Positions 23,423 to 37,200 of a stretch of DNA of 64,000 nt are shown piece after piece. The position numbers and the translations under genes were made by a program. This stretch comes from Phylloscopus collybita (lineage: Eukaryota > Chordata > Aves > Passeriformes > Phylloscopidae). The notes under the pieces are model-generated. The model was not told the DNA's origin. It ran no database searches and saw only the letters and a list, made by a program, of their open reading frames with translations. Location of the stretch: positions 4,712,001-4,776,000 of the forward strand of contig JAJNNQ010000006.1 in assembly GCA_027886175.1 (NCBI GenBank), read 5' to 3'. Numbering within the stretch: position 1 is the first letter of the stretch; every line of letters begins with the position of its first letter.

Positions 23423-26400
23423 GAGAGTGGAAAAGAAATCAAATACTCCATTGAACATATGGACATACGCTACCATGTTTTCATATATTTTTGAAATTTT
23501 GAATAATACACATTATTGCTAAAACTCAGGAAATATTTTTACATGGAAAATTAGCAATAGGTGTGTGTGAAATATTCACAAATTTACTTGGTATTAAGTA
23601 AGCACAGATACAGTCTGGTTTCTCTGATAAGACAAAAATGTAATTTAAAAAATTCCTCCTAAGTGACAATATCTGGATGTAAACCAGCTGGGATTTTATT
23701 AAATTTTTTTTTTCTTTTTTTCCCCGGTATATTTTTCTTTCTCTTCACTACCTTCCTCCTCAGGAAGCATTAACATACCAGCTTATATTTACATATATGT
23801 TTCTAAATATCATGCCTAATTTTTGTCTCTTTTGTTGTTTCTAGAAAAGTTAAAAATGTCAAGTTAAATTAGTTTTAGGTTTTGCCGTGCAAGGCACTTA
23901 TTCTACATACAAAAAGTGGATGTATGTGGGTTGTTTTTTTGGATTTGGTGCTGCTATTTTTTTATTTTTTTTTTTTTCCCCTGAAGAAAACATGTGTGTG
24001 GTATGTCAGCATTCTTCGGATACTTCAAGCCTGGGGAGTACCTGCATGTATGAAGAAGAGACATTTTGACACTAGGATTAATGTTTTCCTATAGGTAAAA
24101 AGTTCAGTGATGAGAACTTAAACAAGGATTTGTTGACCAGAGCAGAAACACAGCTCTTTTTTTATCTGTAAAATATAGAAGCAATCCTCTAATGCCAAAA
24201 GGTCAGTGTAGAGCAGTTGGGACAAATTTTTGCAGCAGATAGCCTGAAAGCTTTATGCTTTCAATTGTGTGGCTACTTCAGCTGTAAGAGAAGTGGTAAA
24301 ATTAATGCTAAAGGGTTCAAAAATACAGGAAACAAGTAAAACTCTCAGGGGACTGCAGACTCTTGCCTTAATAGAAAAAAGAGGAAAAAGAAAAGAAATA
24401 GAAAAAAGTGTACTAGGAAGAGAGTGGCAAAATGACTGGGGAAAAAGGTTCCTTGAGCTTAAGTGTTTTGTTTGGTAAGTTTTTAAGGGGGGGATCAAGG
24501 ATATTAACTAGTCACTTCTTTTGTTGATGAGATGAAACAGAGCCATGTGTAGCTGCCATAATTCTTACCCAGGGTGCATTCTAAGCCCTAGTAATCTATT
24601 TGTCATAGTGCAACCTTTGTTTTTCAGTCTGCCGTAGAATTTTTTTTTAATTTTTTTTTTTTAACAGAAGAATGTTGTGGATTAACTACTGTAAATCCTT
24701 TGAGAAAGAAAAAAAAGTAAATTATTAAGCATTTTAGATAAAATACTCAGTATTAAGTACTACATTCAAGAACAAGCAAATTCTTACGAATGTCCCTGTT
24801 AATTAGGATATTAGACAGTGCTTTAAATAACCTTCTTGAGCAGTCATGTATTTTCTAGCTAAATCCCAGAGGCTGCTGATACATTTTCTTCTTAATAAGG
24901 TCACACAGGAACCACTTCTTTCTCCTATTCATTTGCTTCCACATAATAGTGGTATTACCTGTACAGAAAGGATAACAGATCAATTCATCCACTTCTTGAC
25001 ATGAGGTCTCTTTTTATTTTGTCCTCAAAACTGAGGAGTCCCTCTCAGTCTCCTCTACATATAAAGACAAAACTGCATAGTTTCAGCCAAGTATTAGTGT
25101 TGTTTGTACAGAGAAACAGCATAAAAATCAATTTGTATCTCACTTTGGTTCACTGAGGAGACGTCTCCTTTTCTAACTCTCAAGACAATCAGTCCCATAC
25201 TGGTCTATTTTCGATATAATAAAGTATAAGCAGTGTAGGCATGTTAAGTCCTTCAAATTAAGATGTTTGATTTTAGCCATGGACCTTTCTACTGGCTTTG
25301 TCACATATCTATCAGATCAGAGTTTCTCACGTTCATAAAATACTTTAACCCGTAACAGGGAAGTCCCTAATCTCATCCTCTTCCCTGCTGGGTGGCTTTG
25401 TTTTGGGGTCTCTGTGGCCTGCCAAAGGAGAACTCCAAAGGGGAAAGGAAAAGTCTTGTCATGAGATGCAAATTCATATTTTCAGCTGTGAGACCTCTAG
25501 CCAATGCACTGTAGGTTCTTGCAGCGATAGTCATGCAGAGGTATTTTCAGAGAGGGGTTCAGGCCACCTACCGATCTTTGTACCACATGTGCGTAGTGCC
25601 AGTACTAGTTCTAGTGACACTGTTATTACTTGTGTTTCCAGCCCTTGCCCTGGAACATTTCCAGGCAGTTTTATTATATTGAAATGGCTCTTACAGTTCA
25701 TTGAGCATCCAGCATAATACTGTTGAATATGATTGGTGGACGTGCATATATTTATTAAAACAACAAAAAAAAAAAAAAAAATCAGGCAGTTAAACTGCAT
25801 AATTATGGGAAAATGAATAATAACAATAAAAGACCATTTAAGTTAACAAGCTTTGTGATCAAAGAATAAATACAGGTTGGATAAATGAGACTCTAGATAT
25901 AACTAATCTACATAAATAAGCTCCAGTCTGATTAGAGGATAGGAATATATTGAAATAATCTTAAAGTATTTAAAAAGTATTTTACTTTAGTACTTTTATC
26001 ATTTCTAGTTTAATTTCATCATATTTTTAACATTTCAGCTCCATAAATAGAGCTAAATGATAAACTACTTTTACGTGCTTTTATTTTTTGATTAACAATG
26101 TTTACAGTGCAAAAAAAAAGTCTAAACTAATACAAGTAAACAAAAGTTTAATGTCGTAAGTTTTCATTCTAGTTGGACTGTGTTGTGTGTCAAAAACATA
26201 AAGCATTTTTTAATGTCTTAATTTTAATTTTTTTATGTGGCAATGTTTTTTGATTGATTTTTAATTAAAGAAAAACATTAAAGGGAACATTTAAAGGACA
26301 ATTTCTTGTTTACTGTCTTTATCAGCAGAGAGCAGCCTTTGTAGTGTTTGAAAGCTGGTGCATTAAAAATCAATTTCAAGTCTTCAAAGCTGTAAACTCT

Positions 26401-26750
26401 TGCTTGCTTTGTAGATATATACTGTTTTTAAAATCATTGGAAGCACAGTTGACAATTGAATTAAAACAAAAGGTAAATAATGGTTTCATGAACATTTGAA
26501 GGATTTTAATGTATTTTTAATAATAGCTACAGGATTTTTTTATAGCGACAGACATGTGAATAACAATTTGTAGCTTTAAAATGCATAATTTGTTCCTAGA
26601 GACAGTTTTTTTGTATTCTTTTATTAAGACAATTTTGTTTTAAACTTCTATCGGTGTTATTCTGTTGTTTTTAGTGAAAACCATGATTCAAACACAGAAC
26701 ATGTCAGTCAGTTTCTTTACTTACTGTATTTCTGTCTCGCTCTTTGCTGA

Positions 26751-26762
26751 TTGCTAAGCAAC
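26751..26762 (+). promoter_or_regulatory. RFX X-box-like palindrome
   Basis: TTGCTAAGCAAC is a near-palindrome of two RFX half-sites (GTTGCY-type and RGCAAC), within intron 1. A TGTCAGTCAG string, with a MEIS-type TGTCA core, lies about 50 bp upstream. Motif match only. Confidence 0.3.
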
Positions 26763-29700
26763 CACTTATGATTGTTTAGCTACGAATCAGTTAAAAAAAA
26801 AAAAAGGTAAGCTGAAGTGGGCTAAACAAATGTTCATTAATTCTTAATGAAAATATTTAAATCCTATAAAAATTTAAAAGTAACAAAGAAAAGAACATTG
26901 TTTTAATGATGTACCTCTGATTCAGCACTTGAGAGACTACCAGCAGAGTCAAAATGCTCTTTTTGTGCAAATCTAGAAAAAAGCATGTCCTTAGTCAGTG
27001 CATAAGTAATATTGAGGCCTGTGGATATATATATATATATATATGTATAATTAAATTAATATTATTTCTTTCAGGGCAGGATCCTTAAAACGCTTAATCA
27101 GTGATCATTTTAATTTAGGTCAAAGAACCATAAAATTGAATAGATCATTTACAGGTGTGGGGTTGCTGATGTGCATAAACATGTGCAGAATTCAGCCCAG
27201 AATCTGCTAGTCTGTGTTACCTGAACTGCTCCCTGTTGCTTCTCTCCTTTGCTTTGAGAGCACTGCAACCTGCAAAAGCTGTTTGTTTCACTTAGCCTCC
27301 AACTACATTTTCTCATATTGTGTTGAGATAGTCCTGATGTCTTGCTTTCTTGCAGAGACTTGAGTAATTTGATATGCAGATTTGAAGATCATAAAAACAA
27401 TCCTGCTTTGATGATCATGAGCCAGATTATCCAGCCACAGCTGTAAAGTACCAAGTGTGTTCTTTTGTGATCTCTTCATCATTTCAGTGGATCAAATGAC
27501 AATAAGAATATAGTGGAATTTAGAGTGCTTGGGAAATAATGAAATTAAAAGCATTTTTAAAATGACAAGCACGAAGCCTTAGAAACTATTCTATTTCTAG
27601 GCTATGGGCCAGATAATATTACTGTGTATGCATGCATATGTGGATATACACAGAAAAGAGAGCAGAATGGAATCAAAAGAACCATCTAGATGGATAAAAG
27701 GCATTATTAATGAGCAATGTACATTTAATTTTTCTTTTTTATATTATGTATGATCTGTACAGAGCTGTGTAGCAGCATTTTTGAGGATGCTGTCAACCTG
27801 CACCTTTTGCTGCAAACTAGAAAGCATCAACTTTAGAGACAAATGATGTTGTCATTTTTTTTCCTGAGGTAAGAGTATTGGTAAGGAAGGACCTAATTTT
27901 CCACTTTTTGATGGAATCCTGTTATCAAACTTCAGGATTGAGAATGATGATTAAAGGGAAGTAAAATTCATGCAACATGTGAAAAGAAACAGCACTTAAC
28001 TGATTCCATGAATTGTGTTAGTTATTAAAAAGTACATGATAATTTGCATCTCATAGCTCCAAGGCAAGAAATATATCAGTCAACTTTGTAGCTGTTGGGT
28101 GAAAAGGAGGTAAAAACAAGATGTTTTCTGTTATTTCTTTCAAGATACAGTCTTCCTTTTGTCTCAGTCTATATAGTTATTTTGTCTATTTAAACCACAT
28201 GTAGCTCCTATTCAGGTGTAACAGGTGATAGTATTGCAAGGAGCAGAAACAAGTGTATCAATTTATTTTATTAGTTATTCACTGGCCACCACATACATGA
28301 TCTTTCCCAAAAGCATACCTCTCATTATTGCAATGATGTAATGTAAAAAAATAATATTCCTTCAAGCATGAAATAACTCATTTTAAGTACTTTCCTGGGC
28401 TTGTTTATTTCAAACAGCCTTCCAGAACTTTGAATAGAACTTTAATTTCAGTTCACTTAATATATGTTTAGACCACAAATAGTCTTTCCTTCATCCTCTG
28501 ATTTTTGGCAACTTAGGAAATTTAGGAACGAGTATCTGGATTTCCAGATTTTGACCTACTTGTAAAGCAAGAGGAAGCTGTTTCTATTAAACAAATGTAA
28601 GCTTCAGGAATTTTTGTTAGCAATGACAAAAATATTTAGATTAATTACTTTTAGTCATACTGGTGTTGCTGATACCTGTGGATGAAGAAATAGGCACACA
28701 TGCTGAATAGCCATGGGAAGAGATTTTTAAGGGAAAGTTTTTGTTCCGATTTAAGTTTTGGGTTTTTGATAGTGTTTTATAATAAAGACAATTACATAGT
28801 AATTTGGGTTAGAATGCATGGCCAGTTCCCCATCTCAAAACCCAATTTGTTACTACCTGTGGCTATTTCCATTAAAAAAGAAACATAATTACTATGAGTC
28901 TCAGCAGTCTAAGAGTAAATTTTTGCAATTACAATACTTCCCTTGGGCAGATATATGAAAATGGCAGATTAATTCCTGCCAGTCTATTCCTTGCACATTC
29001 TTCAGGTTCCTGGTAGCTTGGACTATCATTATATTGGTGGTGTTTATTATCCTGTGGCTAAGGTTAAAGAAGGAATGCTACTATAAACCTTTAAGACTAG
29101 GATGCTATACCACTGCCTTGCAAAGTCTCTGTGCTGAAGTGTGATCCACGTGACATCCTAGGAGCACGATAATAATTTTGTTTTCATGGAAAGTGAATGA
29201 TTTTGCTGTTGATTTCAGCATAGTTTGGAAGGGTATTTTGTATTTTATTGTATTATATCTCAAAAGATTAAAAAAACCCCACCAAATTAACTCAAATTTA
29301 ATCATCTTAAGGAATTTTTCAAGACATTAGTAAAGCTGAAAAATATGGTAGTTCCTTAATATTTTATAGCTTTTGTTTTATTCCGAGTAGCACAATGCGA
29401 TGAAACACCAGCAAACTAAGATGGCCCTGAAATTATGTAAAGGAAAAAATTTCCATGGAAATAATTCATTGTCTAGTGGGGTTTTTCCCCTTAAAACAAG
29501 TTTTGAGGGCATATGAGTAAATGAATTGCATGCAAAGGCTGTGCTCCTGGGAGATCACTGACTGCCACTAAGCACCCAACTCCATGTTGGGTTCCAGTGA
29601 AGTTGGAAGTTGGTGTGGCTTCATGTGGGCTCATGATCCACCTGCAGGGAGCAGCATTAGTCTGTGTTATGATCTGGTTTGACTATCCAAGAAGAGCAGT

Positions 29701-31968
29701 ATGAACAATCCAAATTTGTTTGTTAGGTTTTTTTTCATTTTGCATTCACTTTTGTTTGAAATTTCTTGTACTGCACCTGTAGTGTTTTCTTTTCTTTTCC
29801 CACTTTGAAAGAGGTTTCCACATATACAACCTCCTGAATGTCAGCTTGGGAACTTCTGTGATGTGGGCATTATTTAGAGAAGGTTTCATTAGCTATTTTC
29901 TTTGAGAGGTCATAAATAAAATTTTAAAAAGTAAAATATATATTAAGCCTTCAGTTGATGTTCAGTGCATTCCACTTTGGAAAAAAGTGCTCACATACTG
30001 GGTGAGCATCCTGCTAATTAGCTGAAGAGGAAGTACATAATTAAATCCCTGTGTTCTAACAAACCCCTCAGTCAAATATTAGCATTCATGTTCAGTCACT
30101 CTATCCCTGGTGAAAGCTGCAGCAGTGTCCTAGATATTGACAAACCAACACTGCTTTAGAACAGAAAGATGACTCTATCTAATTCTGGAATCTTTGCAGA
30201 GACCATATCTTATGTGGATCTTCTTAATTTTACAGAAAAATCTGATTTTAGAGTCTTGTTATGGCAGACTATAACAAGAAGGGCAATCCAGAACATTTTT
30301 TCCCAGTCTTTTAAGAATTTACAGGTCAAAGTCAGCTTTTGCATACTTATGAAGTTAAGAGATTACCAGTGACAATTCTTAGTTAAGTGTTGTGTCCTAG
30401 ATGAGGTGATACTATAAAGAAGGGTAGTTATTTTTTCTTTTGCTTGTTTTGAATCAATTTAATTTGAAGTCCTATCAGAAGATATTGCTGTAGGTCAACA
30501 CTGAAGTGACATAGTTGTAAGTGCATGCATACAGCCCTATACCAGAATAGCCTTATTTTTTCTGTCCAAGTCCACTTGACCACTGCTACTATACTTGTGG
30601 TGTAATGGTGTATTCAATCAAACTTTCCATTTTATGAGGTACCTCATCATAGACATGACTGTTATGACTTTAAAATATATTTAGGGACAGAACCTCTTGC
30701 TATATTTGTGCAAGCCTAAATTATTTATTTTATGTCACAAATAATAAATCAACTCATCACCATTTTACAGTTAAAAATCTCCTTGCATGGCCGTGTTAGT
30801 CTGTAAAGCTTGATGATCTACTATTCTGTCATAAATTCAGCCATTCTTTTTGCAACATATTTAGGTCTTTCCTAGTGCTTAGAGGAAATAATTATGTGAA
30901 GGTATTTGTGCAAAAGTAGGGCTTTGTATCTTGTCACAAAATGTTTAGAGAGTACCTTGTTGAGTATTTTTGACAAAAAGTTGAAATAAAGATTTGCATG
31001 ACCTAAATAAGAAATTAGACAAACTTATAATGTAAGTTTTAAAATCCGTGATTTTCTTCTGAATTCCTAGGGAATTTAAGGGAAACATTGTTTTTCTGGT
31101 GCAGGATTTTAGAAAGAGAAAGGGGATAAGGCGGCAGCTTTAAAGAAAAGGAGGTGATCTAGATTTACCCTTTTTCTCTAATCGCCACCAAGGAGGAAAG
31201 CTTCAGTGTTCCTCTTTGTGTGTGTTTTCTGTGCAGGCAGTGTGGCTTCAGAACCAAATCCTGCTCTATCTTTGTTACTAATTTCTTTTACTCTGTAGGG
31301 AAGCAACACAGAACTGGAATTTTGTGTCACATAGAGTGTTTGCTGCCTAGCTAATCACCTTTCCCTGTCACTGCCATTACAAATCTGTTCAAATGAAACT
31401 TTCTTCAGCACACAACATATGTATCTGTGGGAATGTAGAACGCTATGTAAAGGCTCGCTTAGCCGGTAATTGAAGTAAGCAGACTGATCCAAGGGCTATT
31501 GAAACCAGTTTGAAAACACCCATTGATTTCACTGGACCTCAGGTCATGGCTTGTGGGAGTTTTATTGTTGCCTTTAGTAAGAGTATGGGTTGGACAGAAA
31601 AAGGTAAACATACTGGATAGATGTTAACACAAAGTTAACAGATTTTAAATATTCACTGTCTCTGTTTTCTCCTTACTAAATATGATAAGTACAAAACAGA
31701 TTAACCATGTTAAAAAGCCATAATTTATTCTCCTTTGCCACCATCCAGTACTGCAGTGTTTATAAGCTCTTATCTGTTCAGAAAACATTTGGGTTATGTT
31801 GCTCTTAGAAACAGGAAATAAGCAGTGGTAAGAATAGGAAAAAATTCAATTTACTTACTGGCTTCACTGGGAATGCTTGCTAAGAGCTTTCAGATGTGTC
31901 TCAAAATTAAAGAGCAAAAATGCCAAGAGATCAAAATTGCACTGCAGAATGTGAATGAGAGGAAGAGA

Positions 31969-32072
31969 GGAAGGAAGGAAGGAAGGAAGGAAGGAAGGAA
32001 GGAAGGAAGGAAGGAAGGAAGGAAGGAAGGAAGGAAGGAAGGAAGGAAGGAAGGAAGGAAGGAAGGAAGGAA
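31969..32072. repeat. (GGAA)26 microsatellite
   Basis: About 26 uninterrupted GGAA units (104 bp) flanked by GAGAGGAAGAGA and AAAGAAAGAGAAAG. The repetitive Arg/Lys/Glu/Gly frame on + and the Phe/Leu/Pro/Ser frame on - are translations of the repeat, not genes. Confidence 0.98.
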
Positions 32073-32245
32073 AAGAAAGAGAAAGAAAAGATACAGTTGT
32101 TCTCATGCAGAAGAAAGGGTTCTAAACATTTTTAAATTCTAAATAAATACTTTGATCATATCCTTATATTCCAAGACACCATTTTAAAAGTTTTTTCCTT
32201 TAATTTTGATTTTAAGTTTTCCTCTAATTCCTAGACTTCATATTT

Positions 32246-32269
32246 AAAAAAAAAAAAAAAAAAAAAAAA
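32246..32269. repeat. Poly-A run
   Basis: Twenty-four A residues followed by CACCAACACAAAAACC, in intron 1. Confidence 0.95.
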
Positions 32270-33400
32270 CACCAACACAAAAACCTACAAATGCTGTCAA
32301 AGACACACTCCTACATGTATTGTTATTTTGAGTTCATGGTATGACATTCTTGAATATGAATAAGCTGGATATTGCGATAAGTGCAGATTTCATTCTAGTT
32401 AGCTAATTGTAATTGAGTCTGTTATGCAGTAAACATAGTATCTGTTATGAATACTAAGGTAGACTCAACATGGTGGGAGCCATAGATAAAAGGAGCATTA
32501 AAGCGTTTCAAATTCAATCATTAGGTTTCATTGCACCCATCTGCTACCAGAAAATATAATGGGCAGCTTGATTCATTGACCCTTAACTGTCATTTTTAAA
32601 ACATGTTTTTTTCAATCCATATTTTCAAGTCAGAGAGGTATTTTGATAAGAGAATACCCAGTATATTTTAATGCAATTACTTCTTTTCTTTTTATTTTTT
32701 TTAATATAATCAGGTTTAACGGTCTGTTGTATATTCTGCTAATCCAGTAAAAGTAGTTATTTCACATTGAATGTGGTTAAAAGCAACCAATGTTCAACTT
32801 CATTAAGACTTCTATTAAATAGAAGGTTTGCTGAATTTCTGCTTTTTTTTTAAAATGCATTAACTAATACTTCTTATTAATTATTTCTGGGTGTTTCTGT
32901 TACACTAGAATTATACTTACATGTTTCATTTCCACAAATATTATACAGCACAGCACAAGGGCTAAAAAGAGTTTGAAACTGTGGAGTTCTTTGTATTCTG
33001 CTTCCAAAATACATTTTATCTCTTTCCTTTTATGTTCTGAAGCAGATATTATCTTTTGTGGGGGGGAGCTAAAGTGCATACTTCTCTTAGCAGTTCTATA
33101 TGTGTGGCACACAAGTAGACTGTCTCATAAAATAGCAGTTTTACTTAGTGAAAGCAGAAAACAACGTGATAAATGAGGATAATTTAATGTTTTCTCAGCA
33201 ATGGCAAACTATTATACTACTCTGTTTTCTGAAGTTTTTTAATGGAAGAAAAAGTGGTTACATGCATTTCTTTACACAAAGGGATACAATTCCTGAAATA
33301 TTTATGTAATACAGAGACAGATGTATGTAACCTAACCTTATAATCCCATTTCACAGCTTTCCCAAATACTAGGAAGCTCAATAAATGGGAAGCCGATTAT

Positions 33401-33608
33401 ATTGGCACTGTAACTCTATTAATAGGATTCGGATTTGCCTTATTGACAAGCCAGTACTGTTAATATGATCCAGTATATTAAATTGACAGGAAAACTGGAG
33501 CGATAGAATGTATCTACATCCTAATTGACAGGGAAGCTCTTTCAAAAGGTTCTTAATGTGGTTTTTATTGACAGAGTAGCTTCAGTAAGTACATATCATT
33601 GGTGAGCA
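33401..33608 (+). repeat. Phased array of ATTGACA blocks, about 41-bp period
   Basis: ATTGRCA occurs at 33401 (as ATTGGCA), 33442, 33482, 33524 and 33567: steps of 41, 40, 42 and 43 bp. The last three read ATTGACAG, containing the TGACAG core bound by MEIS/TGIF-type TALE homeodomain proteins. A second block sits 18 bp into each unit: TTAATAnGAT in units 1 and 2, and degraded forms in units 3 and 4. The segment 33360-33400 may be a sixth, weaker unit. It is either an old minisatellite or a spaced regulatory array; the sequence alone cannot separate these. Confidence 0.6.
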
Positions 33609-34424
33609 GTGTAAATATATTGGATGCAACTGTACTAGCAGATTCAGGTGTAATTATTGTTTTGTCTTCCCGTACTTCCATCTTTACTTTGCTATAAGTT
33701 GTATGAAGCTCTCTTGTAAGACCTTTACAAATGTCTCTTACGGCACCAGTCTAACTGCACCACTCACAGGCATTTGACAAGTTGCGAATTATTTAAAATG
33801 TGTTCATCATTCTTAAATGAATAGCAGCAGTGCAGAGCAATGCAATAATGTGTCATGAATTTCATTGTGTTTATTTATTGACACTGTGATAGCGTTATTG
33901 TACTTTCAGCTTGAGCTCTTTATGTGGTGTGATGTTTGGCATTTCTTCCTACATTCTTATCTTGCATCTTCTCCAAAAAACAGTTCAGCTTCAGAGCTTG
34001 TATTACAATTCCTTTTTCCTAGTCACATTTGACAACTTTCTACATGCTCTTCTGAGATCATGCTAATTTCATTACATTTCATGTTTCTCCAGTGCAAAAT
34101 CAAATAAGGCTCAGAAACATACAATCATTGTAACAAAATCCAGCAATTTGGGTTTGATCCAGAAAATCTTGATTCCCTTCTTAGTAGGTGAAAGCTTTGG
34201 ATTCAGCTTCCACAGTTTTTCTTTGTCACATCTTTCTTAGAGAGAGAGAAGTCTGACCTTAAACACACATCCTGCACTGGTAGAGGAGCTGAAGGCTTCT
34301 GTTGAGCTGACTTCCCTGCCAACAAAGAGACAAGCTTGTTCCTGAAATGCTTAAATCTTTTATTTAATTAAAAAAATCTGATCAGGATCTGGTCTCACCT
34401 CATCTTCTGAATGTCATTCAGGTC

Positions 34425-34427
<3 letters not shown>

Positions 34428-34488
<61 letters not shown>
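34428..34488. repeat. 61-nt poly-T run
   Basis: The longest homopolymer in the window, uninterrupted, in intron 1. On the minus strand it would be a poly-A, but no element body upstream on that strand was recognised. The length may be uncertain in the assembly. Confidence 0.97.
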
Positions 34489-34491
<3 letters not shown>

Positions 34492-37013
34492 AGGATCACT
34501 TAAAATTATGTCATTCTGTAGAGACCTTTTTAGCTTCTTCAGTTTTCCTATTTGGTGCAATCATCAGTGAGATGAGAGGGCCTTGCGATTTCTAATCCTT
34601 GTACAGGCTTCTGCCATCTTTAGTGTCTTGTGCCCTGCAGAACAAGCTCTTGTAAAAATTTAACAAAGGGTTGGTTTTATTAAACCATAGTGCAAACATA
34701 CATATGCATACAAGGCATACAATGCCTTAGTAAGACACCTTAACCAATAAATCAACAATAATTAATTTTGGTAAAAAATATGGTACTTGCTAAGTGCATG
34801 GATTAGGCATTCATACAGGGAGATCTGCACTCCTTTGCTTATTGGAAAGGATGGTAGTGTCTGTCCTCAGAGCTTCACTTTTCAGAAGTCCTCCCAGAGT
34901 TTTGCTTTTCTCATTCAAGAGGAAGTGAAAACATGAGCCACCAACCAACACTTTAATAAAGAGGACAGCAAGCCTCATGAATGATGTTGCCTTGTGCATT
35001 TGACTGTTTTTACTGCGCTGTGTTTTCAGTGTGCTTTTGAAGAATGTTATGTGTGTCAGAAATTCACATAAACACACTTGTAGGACTTTTAACACCAAAA
35101 TACACATCTTGCACCAAGTGTGAAATTTCCCAAATATGTATATGTCATATAAATTATATCTCAAGACCTTTTTCAAAGGGATGAGAGTGGAGAGCAAAAA
35201 GTAGGATAAGATTTTTAAAAATAGCTTATTTAATTTTGTCCTTGAAAAGGATAGAATAACTTATGAGAGGTTTATGGTCAGTTTTTGGTCCTGTTGTTTG
35301 TTTTTGCTTTTGGTATGATGAATTTCCTTAATGAAGTAAATCTTGTGGAACCAAAAACTACTATTTGAGGCTAAGTATACACACTCACTGGCAGTCTTAT
35401 ACTGAGAAGCCTTTGTGAAAAATTGTACTATGTTGAACCCACACTGTTCCTAACAAAATGAAGACAATTGTCTGCTCTTTCAAAACTCAATTTGGCAGAA
35501 TACAATTCTTTTGCCTCCAGAAGAGATTGCCATTATATAAGATCTTTGTTTCATGGGGGGAAGGGTGAATACTTGGAATTCAGCTTTTCAAGAAAAGGCA
35601 CAGAAGATGCTTGAATTAGATATTAAGAGGCAGTCTGATAAAGGTGAGAGATGTTTCATTTCATTTTTGCATTTAATGTTTAATTAAAAAGAAGTTAGAG
35701 TCAGCAAAGGCATTTTGCTTTATTATAGTTCCAGGTATGAACACCTACATAAAATGGAGCTGCATTAAATCATTTCAGAAAATGTGATACTTCTTCTTGT
35801 AATTCAGAGAAAAAAATTATGAATATTCTAGTTGTCTAATATTCATAAATCTGATTAATGTCTAAGCCTTTTTTTCATATTTTACAGTACATCTTTTCCT
35901 TATATGACAATTATTTCTAGGCATAATTTGTCAAGAATACTTAAATATTGAATTTCTCTCTCTGTCCCTGTCTCTCTCTTTCTCACTTCCTCTTTTTCTT
36001 TGTAGTCATTATTTTTATTTTTTTTTTGATCAGACCTGTTGAATTGCAATTTTTTTTTAAATTTTTCTCTGATTTTATTCAAACAGTATGGAATGTACCA
36101 AATATTGCTAGAAATCTTCAAAACTGTGAGACAAAAAATGTTTTTATTAAAATGTAAAAAGAAAGAGAAAAATTGTGAAAAACATCTAGTTTTTAAGAAA
36201 CAGTATACTTTTTGCAGGAATTCTTGAAAGCAGAAGCCTTGTGAGGTCATCTACTCTTCTCTTACTGAGCAATAGCAGAATTTTTGAAATCTGATTGATT
36301 AATACAGTGCTGTAATTCTAATCATGAATTAAAAAATATATAGTGTGTGCAGAGCCACAGCAGAACTCCTTTATATTTATAAAAATGGCATAATATTTCA
36401 ACAGAAGTAAACACATATACCTTGCGAACATGAATTTATGAAAAGGTAAAAAAGGGATAAGATATGGATATAACCTATTGCTAAAAATATTCTCCATAAT
36501 TCATTGTGTAATGCTTGGCCCAGGCTGGTTCAAACTGTTCCCAGTGACGAGCTTTTCACTTTTTTTTCTTATGAGTTTATTTAAGGTTAATGGATCCTAT
36601 AAAGAATTTGTTTCTCATTCTCTGTTCTTGGCTATAATTTTTCATTTTCCTTTCTCTAAATTAAGCTTTTGAAAACCATAGCCATTCCAGAAATAATTAG
36701 CAGAAACCTAACAGTTGACTTTCAAACTTTTGAATGGTTTTATTTCTGAGTCTATAAAATTAATTATTCCAAATACACCTTGTGAGAACTATACTTGGCA
36801 GCAATTTTAGTTTATCTAGGTCCTCGTGTGGTCATGATGTACAAGCCCTCACAGGTGCAATAAACTAAATAATTTTGTAGACAGTTGATGGCACTTGGAG
36901 AGATATTCTATGTGTTGTTCATGCAAACACTGGCCAGTTAATGATTTTCAAAGTCCCATTATTGAACTTTAGCAATTATATTGTTACATTTGAAATTCCA
37001 TACCAGTAAATCC

Positions 37014-37200
37014 AACCAGCTTATGTTGCCCAGAGAAGTTCTGGGTGCCCCATCCCTGGACGTGTTCAACACCAAGCTGGATGGGTCTTTGAGCAACCTG
37101 AGCTGGTGGAAGGTATACCTACCCATGATGGGGAGAGAATATGTGGAACTAGATGATACTTAAGGTCTCTTCCAACCCAAACCATTCTATGATTCTGTGA
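37014..37200 (+). mobile_element. CR1 LINE fragment, 3' end
   Basis: Very clear match to the CR1 3' end: 'ttgcccagagaagttctggg', 'tgccccatccctggacgtgt', 'aagctggatgggtctttgag', 'caacctgagctggtggaagg', 'tggaactagatgatacttaa', 'ggtctcttccaacccaaacc' and terminal ATTCTATGATTCTGTGA. It is less diverged than the copy near 4.9 kb. A 60-codon open frame across it is part of the repeat. Confidence 0.96.

Noticed and set aside
31825..32142. 105-codon + frame rich in Arg/Lys/Glu/Gly, and its 80-codon minus counterpart
   Set aside because: Both are translations of the GGAA microsatellite.
33401..33608. CRISPR-like spacing of repeats
   Set aside because: The shared block is only about 7-8 bp, the spacers are not unique sequences between identical repeats, and the DNA is a vertebrate intron.
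36981..37163. 60-codon + frame
   Set aside because: Most of it lies in the 3' non-coding end of a CR1 copy.
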